In this document: in pieces, positions 10,617 through 21,841 of the stretch
Numbering within the stretch: position 1 is the stretch's first letter
How the letters are laid out: each line of letters begins with the position of its first letter
Source of the DNA: Clarireedia homoeocarpa
Lineage: Eukaryota > Ascomycota > Leotiomycetes > Helotiales > Rutstroemiaceae
Length of the DNA: 64,000 bases
Reading direction: 5' to 3'
NCBI GenBank assembly: GCA_001465935.1
Contig: LNKV01000041.1
Coordinates: forward strand, 124,001-188,000
Made by a program: the position numbers and the translations under genes
Notes under the pieces: generated by a model
Seen by the model: only the letters and a program-made list of their open reading frames with translations
The model's database searches: none
Told to the model about the DNA's origin: nothing

Positions 10617-11313
10617 CTAAGTATAAGTCAGCAGAGTCCAGAAAATGGCGGGGTGCAGCGCGAATTACCGGACTGAAGAATTGAAGTCCCGATTCAAGAT
10701 GTATAGCACGCCGCCACCAGAGGTCTTTACTTCGGAATTCCCAGTCATGATTCCGAGCTTCTGACTGCAACAAAATAATGATTGCGATGAACAGAATGAA
10801 AGGAGTCCAAGGGCGGTCTTAAAGAAAGACGTTTGTTCGGATCCGTTATTGTGATGATACGTTTGTTTTGTAATATTTGTTGCAATGACTAATGTTTCAA
10901 AATGGGCGTGGTCTCTTTGCTGCGTACCTGTAGAGAACTTGCTCGCCCTGTTTACGACTGGGTAACCAGGGACATGAGATATTGAGAGATGGAATGTTCT
11001 AATTCTATATAAAGCTCCACATTTTATTTCGTGCATCGGCAGAAATACGCCTACTATATTGAGATACGCACAGGCCAGTGGAAAATGCGGGGGTGGATCT
11101 TCTTGGTGGCGGCAAAACTAAGGCGGTGTAGGAAACTTTCCCTCTTACGCATCAATAGTTAAGTTCCTCGTGTCGCGAGCAATCAATTTCTTACTCGTGT
11201 TTTCAGAACTGTGGCATGTAAACGAAGCTCTGAATCGCTGAGCGCTAGCAAATCAAATCAGTCGGCGCTTCGATTTAGCCAAACCTTTTCACCCAACATC
11301 ATCCACAGCCCTC
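10617..11313. other. Intergenic between methyltransferase pseudogene and interrupted gene
   Basis: Holds the probable 5' end or promoter of the pseudogene and the promoter of the gene starting at 11314. One 123-codon minus-strand frame (10665-11036) has no motif and poor start context, so I do not call it. A CGGATCCG element is present at about 10838. Confidence 0.4.
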
Positions 11314-13092
11314 ATGAATCCACTATCTGCACGGATTCAAGTTCCTCAGTTAGATCCACATCAGACCCCCTCAGGTATGCAGGATGTCTCCTCTACAATT
11401 ATTCTGAAAGATATTAACGTTGTATAGTGTCACGGAGACGAAGCGCCCGGATACAGTCCAGGATACGCTCTGTATCGATACCTCACATTGTGGGATCTTA
11501 CTACGAATCTCAAAGTCCTCTCGAGCAACAACCGGCAGACCCTCAGACTTCACAACCTGTTGGAGCAAGCTTGTATACGTGTGTGCCAGCTTCAAGTCCT
11601 ACCAAGGTATCAGCGACAGCACCTTCAAGGGCACCGTTTCAAGGTTAGCTGCCGTTATTGTTTTCGACAAGCAACGTACTAATATATACATACTATACTA
11701 GAATATCTTTACCCACTACAAACCCGTAACGCCCAGACTCGGAAACGGAAATCCGACCGATCTATCGAGACTGCTGCTGCAAGGCCCCCAAAACGCGCAC
11801 GCCTCACGAAGAAAAATTTGAAAGAGCTCGAAAGAGTGGCAGGACGAGTAAGAGAGTCTACCGAACAATCATTAGCTATGAATAAACGGAAGTCAAAGCC
11901 TTCAGACTCCGAGACCAGGTCAACACGGTCGAAGCAAACCACATCTACAACAGAGTCAGGCTTTCAAGATATTGCTTTTCAAAATAGAGTTCTAAATCCA
12001 AATTGCTCGAAGTCTCCTGCAAATCTTGTATCGCATCAAGACCGAATCGATAGAAGCTGAGGGACAGCCTCACCAAGCGAGTCAGAATATCAATATTTTG
12101 CCTCTTCCATCCGAAGAGCACCAAACGAAGCGTCGGTAATGTATGAGTCATTTGTGGCACTGCTAAAGCGTTATGATGAGCCCGGATATCACAAATCGTA
12201 CAACCAAGCCTTCAGCAGCTTCCCAAAGAATGTCGGATTCAATAACGACCTTTCGACTGCACAACCAGATATGGTCGAGGGTCTTAATCTGACGCAGTTT
12301 GACCCATTTCCGGCCCGCGAACAGCTTGGTGGGGCGGCTACAATCTATGCAGGTCCAGAAGCTACTACTTTACCACATCTAGCCGGAGAGTGGAAAGGTC
12401 CAGGCAAGGATATGATCTTGGCACAAACTCAAGCAGCATACGATGGTGCTTGTATGGTTTATGGCAGAAACAAAGCACGTTCATTCCTCAAGGATCCTGA
12501 CCCTGCTGGTCATGCATTTGTTTCGACTTTCACTACCGATGGTACTATCCTTAACACCTTTGCGCACTATTCATCTGAGACCCAAGGTCAACTCAAATAC
12601 CATCAATCTCTTACCTCTAGCTCATTGCTTATATCAAGCTATGAGGATTTCAAGAAAAGCCGACGAAGGCTAAGAAATCTACAGGATGACAGCAAGGAAA
12701 CCTCAGAGAAGTTGAGGGACGAGCTCAACAAGAAGTGGTCGGAGAAGCAGCGGTTAGATGAAGACAAAGACGAAATATATGAAAATAGTTATGAATCGAC
12801 CCTAACTCCTGGCTCTGCATGTAGACCGGTCGACTGTAACAACGGAGGTAACCTAACTAATCAACTACTCACGGAAAACAATCAGGATGATCCCTCTTCC
12901 GAAGCTTTAATAACTCCACCGCAATCCTCAAATGATATATCGCATTTACTTGAAACGAATGAAGATATTCATGAATCTACTATACGTCGTTATAGGAGGA
13001 AACGGACACAAGCTGCTGATCCTGTTGAAGGGTTGAGGGAGGTTGATCATGAATCTAATGTGCGAAAGACACGGGGAAAAAGAAGACATTAG
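11314..13092 (+). pseudogene. Nuclear-type protein with possible ExK nuclease-like core, interrupted by an in-frame TGA
   Basis: Exons 11314-11374, 11428-11643 and 11702-13092 join in phase and would give about 555 residues, except for a TGA at 12058-12060 (codon 212). The frame continues without further stops into TASPSESEYQYFASSIRR and the large conserved part. The first 210 residues are basic, low-complexity and nuclear-like (RKRKSDR, RPPKRARL). The second part (QPDMVEGL, HLAGEWKGPGKDM, AQTQAAYDGACMVYGR) resembles a fungal uncharacterised domain (I recall it as DUF7924). Its D...ExK plus Q pattern is reminiscent of PD-(D/E)XK nucleases; this is by eye. A Lys/Arg/Glu coiled-coil tail follows. 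No intron with compatible phase removes the TGA. CGA-to-TGA is the simplest origin. It may be a strain-specific pseudogene, a sequence error, or two proteins (the second ATG is at 12139). Confidence 0.6.
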
Positions 13093-15130
13093 GGTTAAGC
13101 TGTTAAGCTCTAACTATAAGTTTTCTTGCATCATGGTATGATACAGTTTTTTCCACCTCTCTTTGGTAAAGGAAAAGTAAGGCGTCCGACACCCAGTTCC
13201 AAGATAGTGGAATCGGACCATGACTGGCCTCATCGGTCGTAGAAGAGGATAGAAATTAAGCGTGCCCAGGCTAAAAACAACGTTCGAGTGAAGAATCTTT
13301 CAGCAAGCCACTACCTGATCCTTTCAGCATCAAAAACTGCCACATCCGACGAGGACGGGCTGCAGACTGCCTCCACCCAAAGAGGCGTGAACCAAGGCCC
13401 GGCAAATGCACGAAATAGCCGCCGTACCAAAGCCCGGAGACCGCCTCGATGAAATGTGTTTATGAAAGATGATAAACGGCGGTTCAGATGGCGGAGAAAA
13501 GAATGCTGACGATTTGTCACGTAACTAGTACCGCACGGATCATCAGGGGAGGTTATAAGCAGTCATGCATTATGTGAACTGAGCCTCAAAATAGCGTACA
13601 AGCATTTCATTCTAAGATTGATAGACCTTGATCATCTTCAGGAAGAGCATGGTTGTAACGAATCCAAGGCGACGTCCTAGCCGTACAGCCAAGATTGGAT
13701 TAGGCATACTAATCCTCCACCAAGTTCCTGTAGTAGCCTAGTTAGCGATTCGAATGCAATATAGGCCAGCGTCGAAACATCGAATGAGTCATCTGTACGT
13801 GTAGAAGAAGCCACTTGCTATTCTTCAAACGACTGTCAGATCATGCAGCATCGAGGAAGTTTTCTTGACCACGTATACCAGCCCATCCTGCCTGTTATGA
13901 TGAAGGGGGTTTAACTCTATACGGTCACCACAAACAAACCCTCCCTTCTCGCTGGGCGATATATCGAAATCCTCATCATAGGTTATATATATTCCGATCA
14001 GACTCGTTCCGTTCCGTTCCATCTTCGCACAACAAACCCGTACGTAGCATTTGTATCGAATCCTGTAAGAAACCACCAATTCGAGCCGCGTTCAATTCAA
14101 TTCTCAAACACACATACACACACAGTACTTCCGAGTGAGTGAGTTCCAGTAGCACTTGACGGACCCTGAGCTAGCTACAGTGAGTGGAATCGGTATATAT
14201 ATATATAATATATCAATCAACCAGCTCGAATAGAAGAATTACCGGCTCTTCGAGTCCTTGCCGCTTTAGTATATATAATATAAGTAGGTTTAATCTGGGA
14301 ATCCAGGAGCACTACACATGAAAAACTAAGCTGGCTCTGGTCTCAGTCTCAAGCACGCATGCTGTTCGATGAGGCTCTCCTATCTTGATGGGGGGGGGTC
14401 TACTGCAATTTCGGCTGCCTGTGCTAAGCCTTTGAGAGACTAGACACTGGGATTCATGAATGAACAATTCGAGCTACCAAATGATTAATGAATGACTCCG
14501 CATATGCTCTATGATATTTTGTCACTTGATTTGCTATTTTCTGCGTCCTTTATATCAGTATCTTGCAAGAATCAGATAAATGAGCGATTGATGTAAATTG
14601 AATTGACTTCTTATTATTCATTCAGGCAACGCATCAGTAAGAACAGTGATATGTAGCAATACGCCTCTTTTTTTCCTCTCATCTTGCTAGCTCTCCCATT
14701 TCATTTTGTGTCCCCTTTCTCCCCTTTCACATGCAAACATATCGTATATATCAACGGCACCACGACCCCAACAGCGAAGAAAGCACATAGCGAGCAGGTC
14801 GCGACAATGTTATCGCCCAATCTTTACAGATATCCTCCACTTCTGTTTCCATTCCACTCCACCCCGTACGCTCACTCTCACATCGTAACATATCATTTTG
14901 TAATATCCCTCCTTTCATAAAAAAACACACACACGTAACCCAGTAATTCAACAAAAGCTCCACAAACTCACAATCTTCATAGCCTTATATCATAAGATCT
15001 CGCTCCTCTCTACACTCACCACAACCCTCTTGCTCAATGATTAACTCATCCCACGCCACCGTTCCCAATCCCTCCAATTGTAGTGTGTAAACGGCGAGAG
15101 CGGACATGCACAGATTTCCATCACAGCTAG
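13093..15130. other. Intergenic, no gene recognised
   Basis: Two kilobases without supported coding sequence. They contain short (CA)n near 14106, (TA)n near 14195-14215 and a G run near 14390. Open frames up to 84 codons (for example 13825-14079 minus) show no motif. The pyrimidine-rich right part is probably the 3' flank of the 2EXR-type gene. Confidence 0.5.
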
Positions 15131-17212
15131 TCATTGCGAATAGCAACGCTCAAACATCTCCTCGGCGTCAGAGTCCATTTCTTCCATATCATCATTAAGA
15201 TCCCACTCGAGTTCAAATAAATCATCATCCGATTCCTCAATATCATCAATTTCACATCCACGGTCCGTAATATCGTCCTCGAATAGAGCCATACGGGTTA
15301 GACGAATGGTGGTATACTGGCCATACATGTCTTCAACGAGTTTTTTCACCCACTTAGCGGTCTGTCGGGGATCTTTCTCCATGAGATCTTGCTTTTGCAT
15401 CCATCGAAGTTTGACAAAAAGTTGCCCTCTTTCAAGAGTACTGTAGGCAGAGTCAAACATGGTAACTCCCTTGGCTACCTTGATTTCTATTGCCTCGGGC
15501 ATAGTTCGATGGAACATGGCAGCGATTTTGTCGAGAGTATAGATATAGTGATCAATATCCTCATTGAGATTGGCTTGAGTTTCCCAATGCTCATCATAGT
15601 CATGGAAACGACGGCAACCAACACATTCATTGAAGATGCCACATAGTCTTTCTTCATATGTGAACTCCCGTAACATCGCGGCTGCTTCTACAATTCTCTT
15701 ATACTGAGGCTCGAGTAGTCTGATCACCTCTGCTCTGGCTGCCTTGAACTTCTGAACATCCTCTCTGTCTTTCGCAATGATTGCTTCTGCGGATTGTTAA
15801 TGTTAGTAAAATGACTCCAAGTTAGAATAGGGGGATATGAATGACTGGTAAAGCGAATTAAGAATCATGAACATACGAGAAAGAGCACGCTCGACTGGAT
15901 GAATCGGGGAGTATGAGCTGAAAGGATTTCCATGACTTGGACTTGGTAAATGCCAACCAAAATGGCGGGTTTCGGCATCCACACCATGCCCATGAAGAAA
16001 AGACGCCATATCCTCGCAGAAATCAGGAGACTGCTCAAATGAGGTCGCATAATCCGTCAATTTTTGATGCATCTTGAAGACCATTTCTACCGGAGCTTGG
16101 GCTACGACCGCCTTCCTATATTCTTCAAAAACTTCATTTGCCATACCCTGGTACTCCGGATACTTCATATTATCCTCGGTATCAGGAAAATAGTAATTGG
16201 GTCGTAGACATAGCTCGTCAGACGGAGCTGGCATCTCATTCTGTTTTGCAATTCTCAGATCAAGGTCGCCATTGCGGAGTAGTTGCAAGGGCTTCATGAG
16301 ACATTCCAATTGTTTCCTAGAAAGTTCATGTTGATCTACTCCTTTATGAACCAGGGATTCCTTGGTAAGGGCAACGATAACATTGTACGATCCTGTCGGG
16401 GGCACCGGTTCGGATGGTAGTGTGCACATGGTTTGACAGAAATGGACAAACAATTTCGCAGGAACAGGTTTTGCGGACACCGGTCTATAAGCCGCTGTAA
16501 GTATTTTCCAGTGCCTGACCTTCTTCAAAGGTTTGAAGAGATGAAACTCGAAGTTATATTCTTCTCCAGGCGGTTGATCATTGAGAATGTATCGAGTCAG
16601 AGGAGACTGTGGTGTGTGACATCCGCTAGGACCATAAGCGCCGATGCATTCCATGATAAAGGTATTGGAGCCATAAAGAATAGGGTCAGCCTCATTCGTG
16701 ATAGTGCGGCAAACACGCAAAATTGCTGGGGTGAGTTCGAATTTCTTAGACCTGCCAAAGTTGACATTCGTACCGATAGAGCTGCTTTCGCCGAGCTCAG
16801 GATTGACCAAGAGCAATTTGTAAATCTTGATGCGTATCTCGACAGGAAGCTTCTTCAAAAATGGAGATGAACTTTGATGGAGGACCGAGAGGCGTCTGAC
16901 GTCTTCCCGCGCAGATTCCAATTCCAATTTGGTGGATTGAATGGTGAGTTTTTGCTTTTGAATGATCTGTCGCTGCTGCTCCACGATACCCTTCTTCTGC
17001 TGGTCGACCATCTGGCGATACGATGCACTAATTGCCTTTTCATTCTCGAGCTGTGAGCGTAGTTGTGAGATTTCCTCATTCTCATCATCCCTTGCTTTGC
17101 CCTTGGCCTTTGCCTTGGCTCTGGTCTTGGATCTAGTGGTAATCATGTTGAAGATGGTCTGCTGGTGCTGGTGGAATTGCCGGTTTAATTGAGAAGAAGA
17201 AAAGTGGTGCAA
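15131..17212 (-). CDS. 2EXR/F-box-like fungal protein, two exons
   Basis: Exon 1 is 17212-15877 and exon 2 is 15786-15131. The intron 15876-15787 (90 nt, GTATGT to CCGCAG) joins CTTTCTC to AAGCAATC in phase. The product has 663 residues, or 641 from the internal ATG at 17146 (MITTRSKTRAKAKAKGK), which is the more natural start. After a basic N-terminus comes a Gln/Glu/Lys coiled coil (about 48-105). Then PFLKKLPVEIRIKIYKLLLVN follows (about 118-138), the F-box-like/2EXR signature common in fungal proteins, with ILRVCRTITNEADPILYGSNTF after it. The second half is acidic at the end (DDIEESDDDLFELEWDLNDD). Proteins of this type are numerous in leotiomycetes and their roles are unknown; a ubiquitin-ligase adaptor role is possible but unproven. 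Confidence 0.8.
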
Positions 17213-17999
17213 TGAGTCTCCTGTGTCTACCCACTGCTTGTGAATTGAAAATATGACTGAAGATCACAAGAGAAAAGCTTTTAGGCAAACAAACTGAATT
17301 TTCTGATATTACGCGTGGATAATATCGGTAAATTACCACAAGTGAATAACGGAATCAACGTCAAGACAGGGTGAAAGAGTGAATGAATAATATGGTAGAG
17401 GATTGGACGAAGATAATGTGTGAAGTTGAGAATTGGTACAGAGTGACAGAGAGTGAGAAAGAATGGAAACGAAAAGAAGGTGCACAAAGTCTGAATGTCT
17501 GAATGCGGGTTAAAGGCAGAGAGGTGAAAGTGAAGCAGGTGGAATTTGACATTAAGATGAATGACTCGTCTTGACGTTTTGGGAAGTCACATGAAAAGAT
17601 GCAGGAACGAACACCCACATACAAGCCCATCTCTCCCATACTAAATACCCAACTGGACCTCGACCTCCAATATGGGTGACGGCGTTGAAGTGATTCTTCG
17701 AATTACTTTCCCTTACAGCAAAAATAGCCTGCAAATAAGTACAGTAGTATATAATCTCAACTCGATACTAGTGAATATAGCAGATTCGGTGACTGAGATG
17801 AGATATACAGCAGAATGATGGTTGTGCCTCGTGCTTCGCCGCAGATGCTTCAGACCTAGGTTGCTGTGTTTACCCGAAAGCAAGCCATGCCGTTGATATT
17901 ATTATTTATATAACCATCTACCATCCAAGCTTGTACAGCTACCTCCTCACTATATAGCCCCAATGAAGCTTCATACGTTCCCCCTTCTCCACCAACCTC
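17213..17999. other. Intergenic, upstream of the 2EXR-type gene
   Basis: Promoter of the minus-strand gene starting at 17212 or 17146, and 3' flank of the metallophosphoesterase. Open frames of 60-92 codons here overlap each other and lack motifs. Confidence 0.45.
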
Positions 18000-19004
18000 T
18001 TAAACCCCGGCCCTCGGCAGCCCAATCTCAAAAAACCAAGGTTTATTCGTCGGCCGATACGACAAATCCATAATACTCGCATTAACCATCAACGTTTCCT
18101 TCCCATATTCCACCTCCTGCTTATCAAGCTCCGGCCACTTATCCATGAGCTTTTTTCTCTCCCCCACATCCGCAAACTTTCCTTTCCCAGAATTCTTCCA
18201 CTGCACGACTTCCGCCCCATGCGCTTCATGGATATGTCCACAGCAGAATAATCTCGGCCTTGCTCTGCGCAATGCTCGCATTAGATTCTCGCAGCCGACA
18301 TGTTCCTGTCCTCTGTAGACCATATCTAGTATACCCATTGGCGGGCCATGTGTCATTACGATATCGACTCCCTTCTCGCCTTCCGCGTCTGTAATCCCCC
18401 AGCTCGGAACCGGAACCGCTCCACGTACACCCTTCACTCCCTCTGCCCTCTCCTCCGCACCATTAAACCTATCCTCATCCCTCTCATATGCCCACCCCCA
18501 CCCGCAAAACTCCGGGGTATACGGACTCGTATAAATCCTCAACTTTGCTCCATTCCCCACATCCCATTCCGATACTCCTTCCTCCAAATAATGCACTCCT
18601 GCCTCCCTCGCCAATCCCCCCCTCATGATCTCATTTCCCTCCCTACAGTCCTTCAAATCCTCCTCCTCCTCTCCATCCATATCCACATCTCCCTCCCCAT
18701 CCCTCCTCCCCATCCCCAAATTCCTCAAAACCCACTCCCCATCCAACGTCCTGTCATGATTTCCCGCAACCACCAACTTCAACCGCGCCGGAATCCTCTC
18801 CAACATCTCCAGTGCCCCGCGATACTCCCTCAACCGCCCCACATATGTCAAATCCCCGCAATGCAGCAGGACATCGATATCATTTGGGAGATTTTCAAGG
18901 GAAAGCGGGTAGCGCGGGTCGCCGAATTGGAAGGAGTGGGTGTCGGAGATGATGAGGATGCGGGTGGGAATTGTGGATCTGGTGGAGGCTGATGGGGAGG
19001 TCAT
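18000..19004 (-). CDS. Calcineurin-like metallophosphoesterase
   Basis: 334 residues from ATG 19004 (MTSPSASTRSTIPTRILIISDTHS). The open frame extends upstream to 19160, but those 52 residues look like translated leader and have no motif. All metal-binding blocks are present in order: SDTH (D-x-H), HCGDLT (GD), AGNHDRT (GNHD), MTHGPP (H) and CCGHIHEAHG (GHxH). They bind the dinuclear metal centre of the Metallophos superfamily. The closest group is the short cytosolic fungal/animal family related to MPPED1/239FB, which hydrolyses phosphodiesters or phosphomonoesters; the physiological substrate is unknown. An acidic insert (DVDMDGEEEEDLKD) interrupts the middle. The coding strand is purine-rich, so the plus strand here is strikingly C/T-rich. 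Confidence 0.85.
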   Translation of the reverse strand: MTSPSASTRSTIPTRILIISDTHSFQFGDPRYPLSLENLPNDIDVLLHCGDLTYVGRLREYRGALEMLERIPARLKLVVAGNHDRTLDGEWVLRNLGMGRRDGEGDVDMDGEEEEDLKDCREGNEIMRGGLAREAGVHYLEEGVSEWDVGNGAKLRIYTSPYTPEFCGWGWAYERDEDRFNGAEERAEGVKGVRGAVPVPSWGITDAEGEKGVDIVMTHGPPMGILDMVYRGQEHVGCENLMRALRRARPRLFCCGHIHEAHGAEVVQWKNSGKGKFADVGERKKLMDKWPELDKQEVEYGKETLMVNASIMDLSYRPTNKPWFFEIGLPRAGV

Positions 19005-19831
19005 TTTTGTATATTTATGCCTGTAGTGTGGTGAGGTGGGTGCGGGGAGATTGATTGTAGGGTGTGAATGTTGCGACAGGAGAGTGATGTTAGGGTGAGA
19101 TATGGGGAGAAACTGGAAGAGTTGTGGTCTTTTTATGCAGCACCAGAGCTTGCGACTCATTGAAAGCGCTCGAACAAAGCGAATAAATCAACTCTTCTCT
19201 TCCTACAAGAAAGGTAAGAGATCTTCCTACAAGAAAGGTAAGAGATGGGTCAAAAAGGTAAATAATTCTTACCAGGTTTAAGGCTGACATGTGTCTAGGC
19301 AACGTTGGAGGGGCACAATGCTAAGGCGCTAAAATTCCCCACATTTGAGCTCCCCACTGGCTCGGACTAACAGCTTGTGTGGGGGCACAACGTCGACGTT
19401 GAAAGTGGACCATCAACCTTCGGAAGGTTTCTTGTCATTGGATCACAAGCAAACTCAAAATTTTTACAAATATAAGGCAATGAGTTTGGAAATTGAAGAA
19501 AATATACATATACATGCCGACTGTTTCTGCTCATCACTATGATCCTCACCCGTGGATAAAAGTACCAAAAAACATCTTGTCGCATTTCATCTCGTCCCCC
19601 TCCCAAACAATCTTGGATTCGCCATCACCATGAACACCATTCTCCGGATATCGTTATCAAACCACCCAACGCCTGATTCATAAATACCAACCCACCCATA
19701 GAGCTCTTTTGTGAGTTTTTGCCCAGAAGGAAAGACCGTGACGCCGATAGTGGGTCTCTTTTTTTTTTTTTGTCCGAAAATGAAAGTGATATATTCATAC
19801 AAAAGACCGGATTAATGTTGCCTTTCTAATC
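19005..19831. other. Intergenic between metallophosphoesterase and rad21
   Basis: Contains the leader and promoter of the metallophosphoesterase (with the 24-bp duplication) and the 3' flank of rad21, including a T run near 19760. No supported gene. Confidence 0.5.
19199..19246. repeat. Perfect 24-bp tandem duplication
   Basis: Two adjacent identical 24-bp units (beginning CTTCCTACAAGAAAGG) lie upstream of the metallophosphoesterase start, about 200-240 bp from the ATG. The perfect identity points to a recent slippage duplication in the promoter or leader. Confidence 0.85.
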
Positions 19832-21841
19832 TTAAGCCGCGATGGAAATGGCCCTTGAAGCTTCCAAAGGCACACGAGCTGAAGGGGCATTTTGCTCTTC
19901 AGCAATTTCACCGCCAGCCTCACGTTCTGCCCATGCGCCCCATAAGCCTCGTTTGCCTCGCACGCGAATTGGTCCTCCAAGCTCGCCCTCGGGTTGCTCA
20001 ACTTTCACTGCATCCTTTGTAGCAAGTACTAATACTTCGAAGAACATCTTTGTTGCGTCGGCCCGAGTTGTTGTGCGTTCAGGTAGGAGATCCTGGAATA
20101 GGACACTGGCCTTCTTGCGTTTGTCAGGACTGTTCGCTGCTTCGGGACCGAAGCGGTCGCGTAGGAGATGAACTGCGTGGGTAGTGCCCACTGAGACGGG
20201 ACCGCTATCCTCAGGATGAACAAGAGGTGCTGTTGTCTCATCGAAGGGATTGCCTGGTGTTACGCTTCGGTCATCTCTCAGACCTGCGGTAGCATTGTGT
20301 TCATCATCCTCGACATTGACCTGGAACTCGTTGTCGCCTGCCATCTCAATAATTGTGCCATCTCTGGCGACAACCGTATCATCTCGGCCCAATGCTGCAT
20401 CGCCGGCAAGGCTAATTCCCATATCTTCTTCTTCACCCAGATCAAGTCGTGGAGATTTATTAGCACCTTCAGCACCCATGTCCGCAATACCAATATCACG
20501 CTTACGCTTCAAGTCGCCAGTTTTACGGACAGTCTCAAGGGACAGCATTCCTCGAAGTTCAGGAGCCCAGCCCTGGCTTCTTCCTTCGCCCATGATATTG
20601 GAAACGAAACCGCCGTTCTTCTGCATCTCCATTAAGGCCAAGAGTTGTGGATCACGTGGTAAAAATGACTGGGGGCGAAGTATCGTGTTATGGTCATCTT
20701 GCAATTGCTGTATAGTCTGCTTTGGGATAGTAGTATTTTCATCTGGTAATAAAAGCTTGAATCTCCTAGGAGCAGCGCGGTGAGCGGGTTGACGGAAGAT
20801 CGACTGTTCCGTCTCATCCTCGGGTTCGAAAAGTGCGGACTGGTTGCGTCTTTGCTCGGCCTCGACCTCCGCGACAACCGTCTCATCAATATCCGACAGA
20901 GGTGATTCCGAAATTCTAGCTCGCTCAAGCTCAGGGGCACGTGGTATAACAGAAATGTCAGGTTCTCCACCAATGTTGAGCATATCAATGTCTCCATCAT
21001 CATCGCCCAATTGGATACCATCGTCATTACCGAACCCAAGATTGATAGAGGGTTCAGGTTCTCCGGCGTCATAAGCATCTTTAGCACGTAGCTGAACATC
21101 TAGTTCGCTAATTAAGTCTTCCTCTGGAGCACGGGCTGCTGGAGCATCTCGTCCAAATTCGAGACTGATATCACCTCCAGTTTTGGGATCCTCTGTATCG
21201 AAGCCGAAGTCGATTCCAAGATCCACGTCATCCGCTGGTTCTAGCACGAGTTCGTCCTCCTCGGTGTTGTTACTCTCAACACTATTTTGCAAGAACTGGC
21301 TATTATTGAACTCATCCTGTAAGTTGATATCGCGGCTGACTCCACGTCTCTTACGGCCGAGGGTAGAATCTTCGTCTAGTTGCGAGAGGAGGAAGGAAGC
21401 ATCTGGCATAGGTGGCATCTCAAGGTTGTCGCCCTCAGTGAGCATATCCGGAAGCATGAGAGCATCACGAGAAGGCATATGAAGGCCGGCGGGAATATCG
21501 TTGTTACCAGACAGACGGAAAGCCTGTAACCCACTGCATCAGTACATAATGGAAAAGTCTTGCGGGGCGACACGTACCATCTTGATCTTCATCAATGCCT
21601 CATTGCAATCATCCAATAAATAACGCGCCTTTCTGCTGTAAATACGGACGACTCCCAACAACAGCTGTCCACTCAGACGCAAAGCCATGGGCGCTTGATT
21701 GGGTGTAACGATAGCTTCGACACTGTCCTTGACGCTGGCTTGTAAGATATGGTTTTTGGAGAGCTTGCGCTCTAAATTTGCAGAGAGCCAGACACGAGCC
21801 AGAGGCCCGGTCTTACTCAAGAGAGTTTCCGAATAGAACAT
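19832..21841 (-). CDS. rad21: Cohesin kleisin subunit Rad21/Scc1, two exons
   Basis: Exon 1 (21841-21578) and exon 2 (21523-19832) are separated by a 54-nt intron (GTACGT to TTACAG) that joins ALMKIKM to AFRLSGNND in phase; 651 residues. The N-terminus MFYSETLLSKTGPLARVWLSAN with ERKLSKNHILQ and YSRKARYLLDDCNEA is the Rad21/Rec8 N-terminal domain that binds the Smc3 neck. The C-terminus (KKASVLFQDLLPERTTTRADATKMFFEVLVLATK) is the winged helix that closes the ring on Smc1. The middle is long, acidic and disordered, as expected for the region cut by separase and phosphorylated in mitosis. The protein holds sister chromatids together and acts in the nucleus. It is mitotic Rad21 rather than Rec8, judging by the match at both ends. 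Divergent from pmr1. Confidence 0.93.

Noticed and set aside
18348..18992. 214-codon plus-strand frame
   Set aside because: Antisense shadow of the metallophosphoesterase gene, which has all its metal-binding motifs on the other strand.
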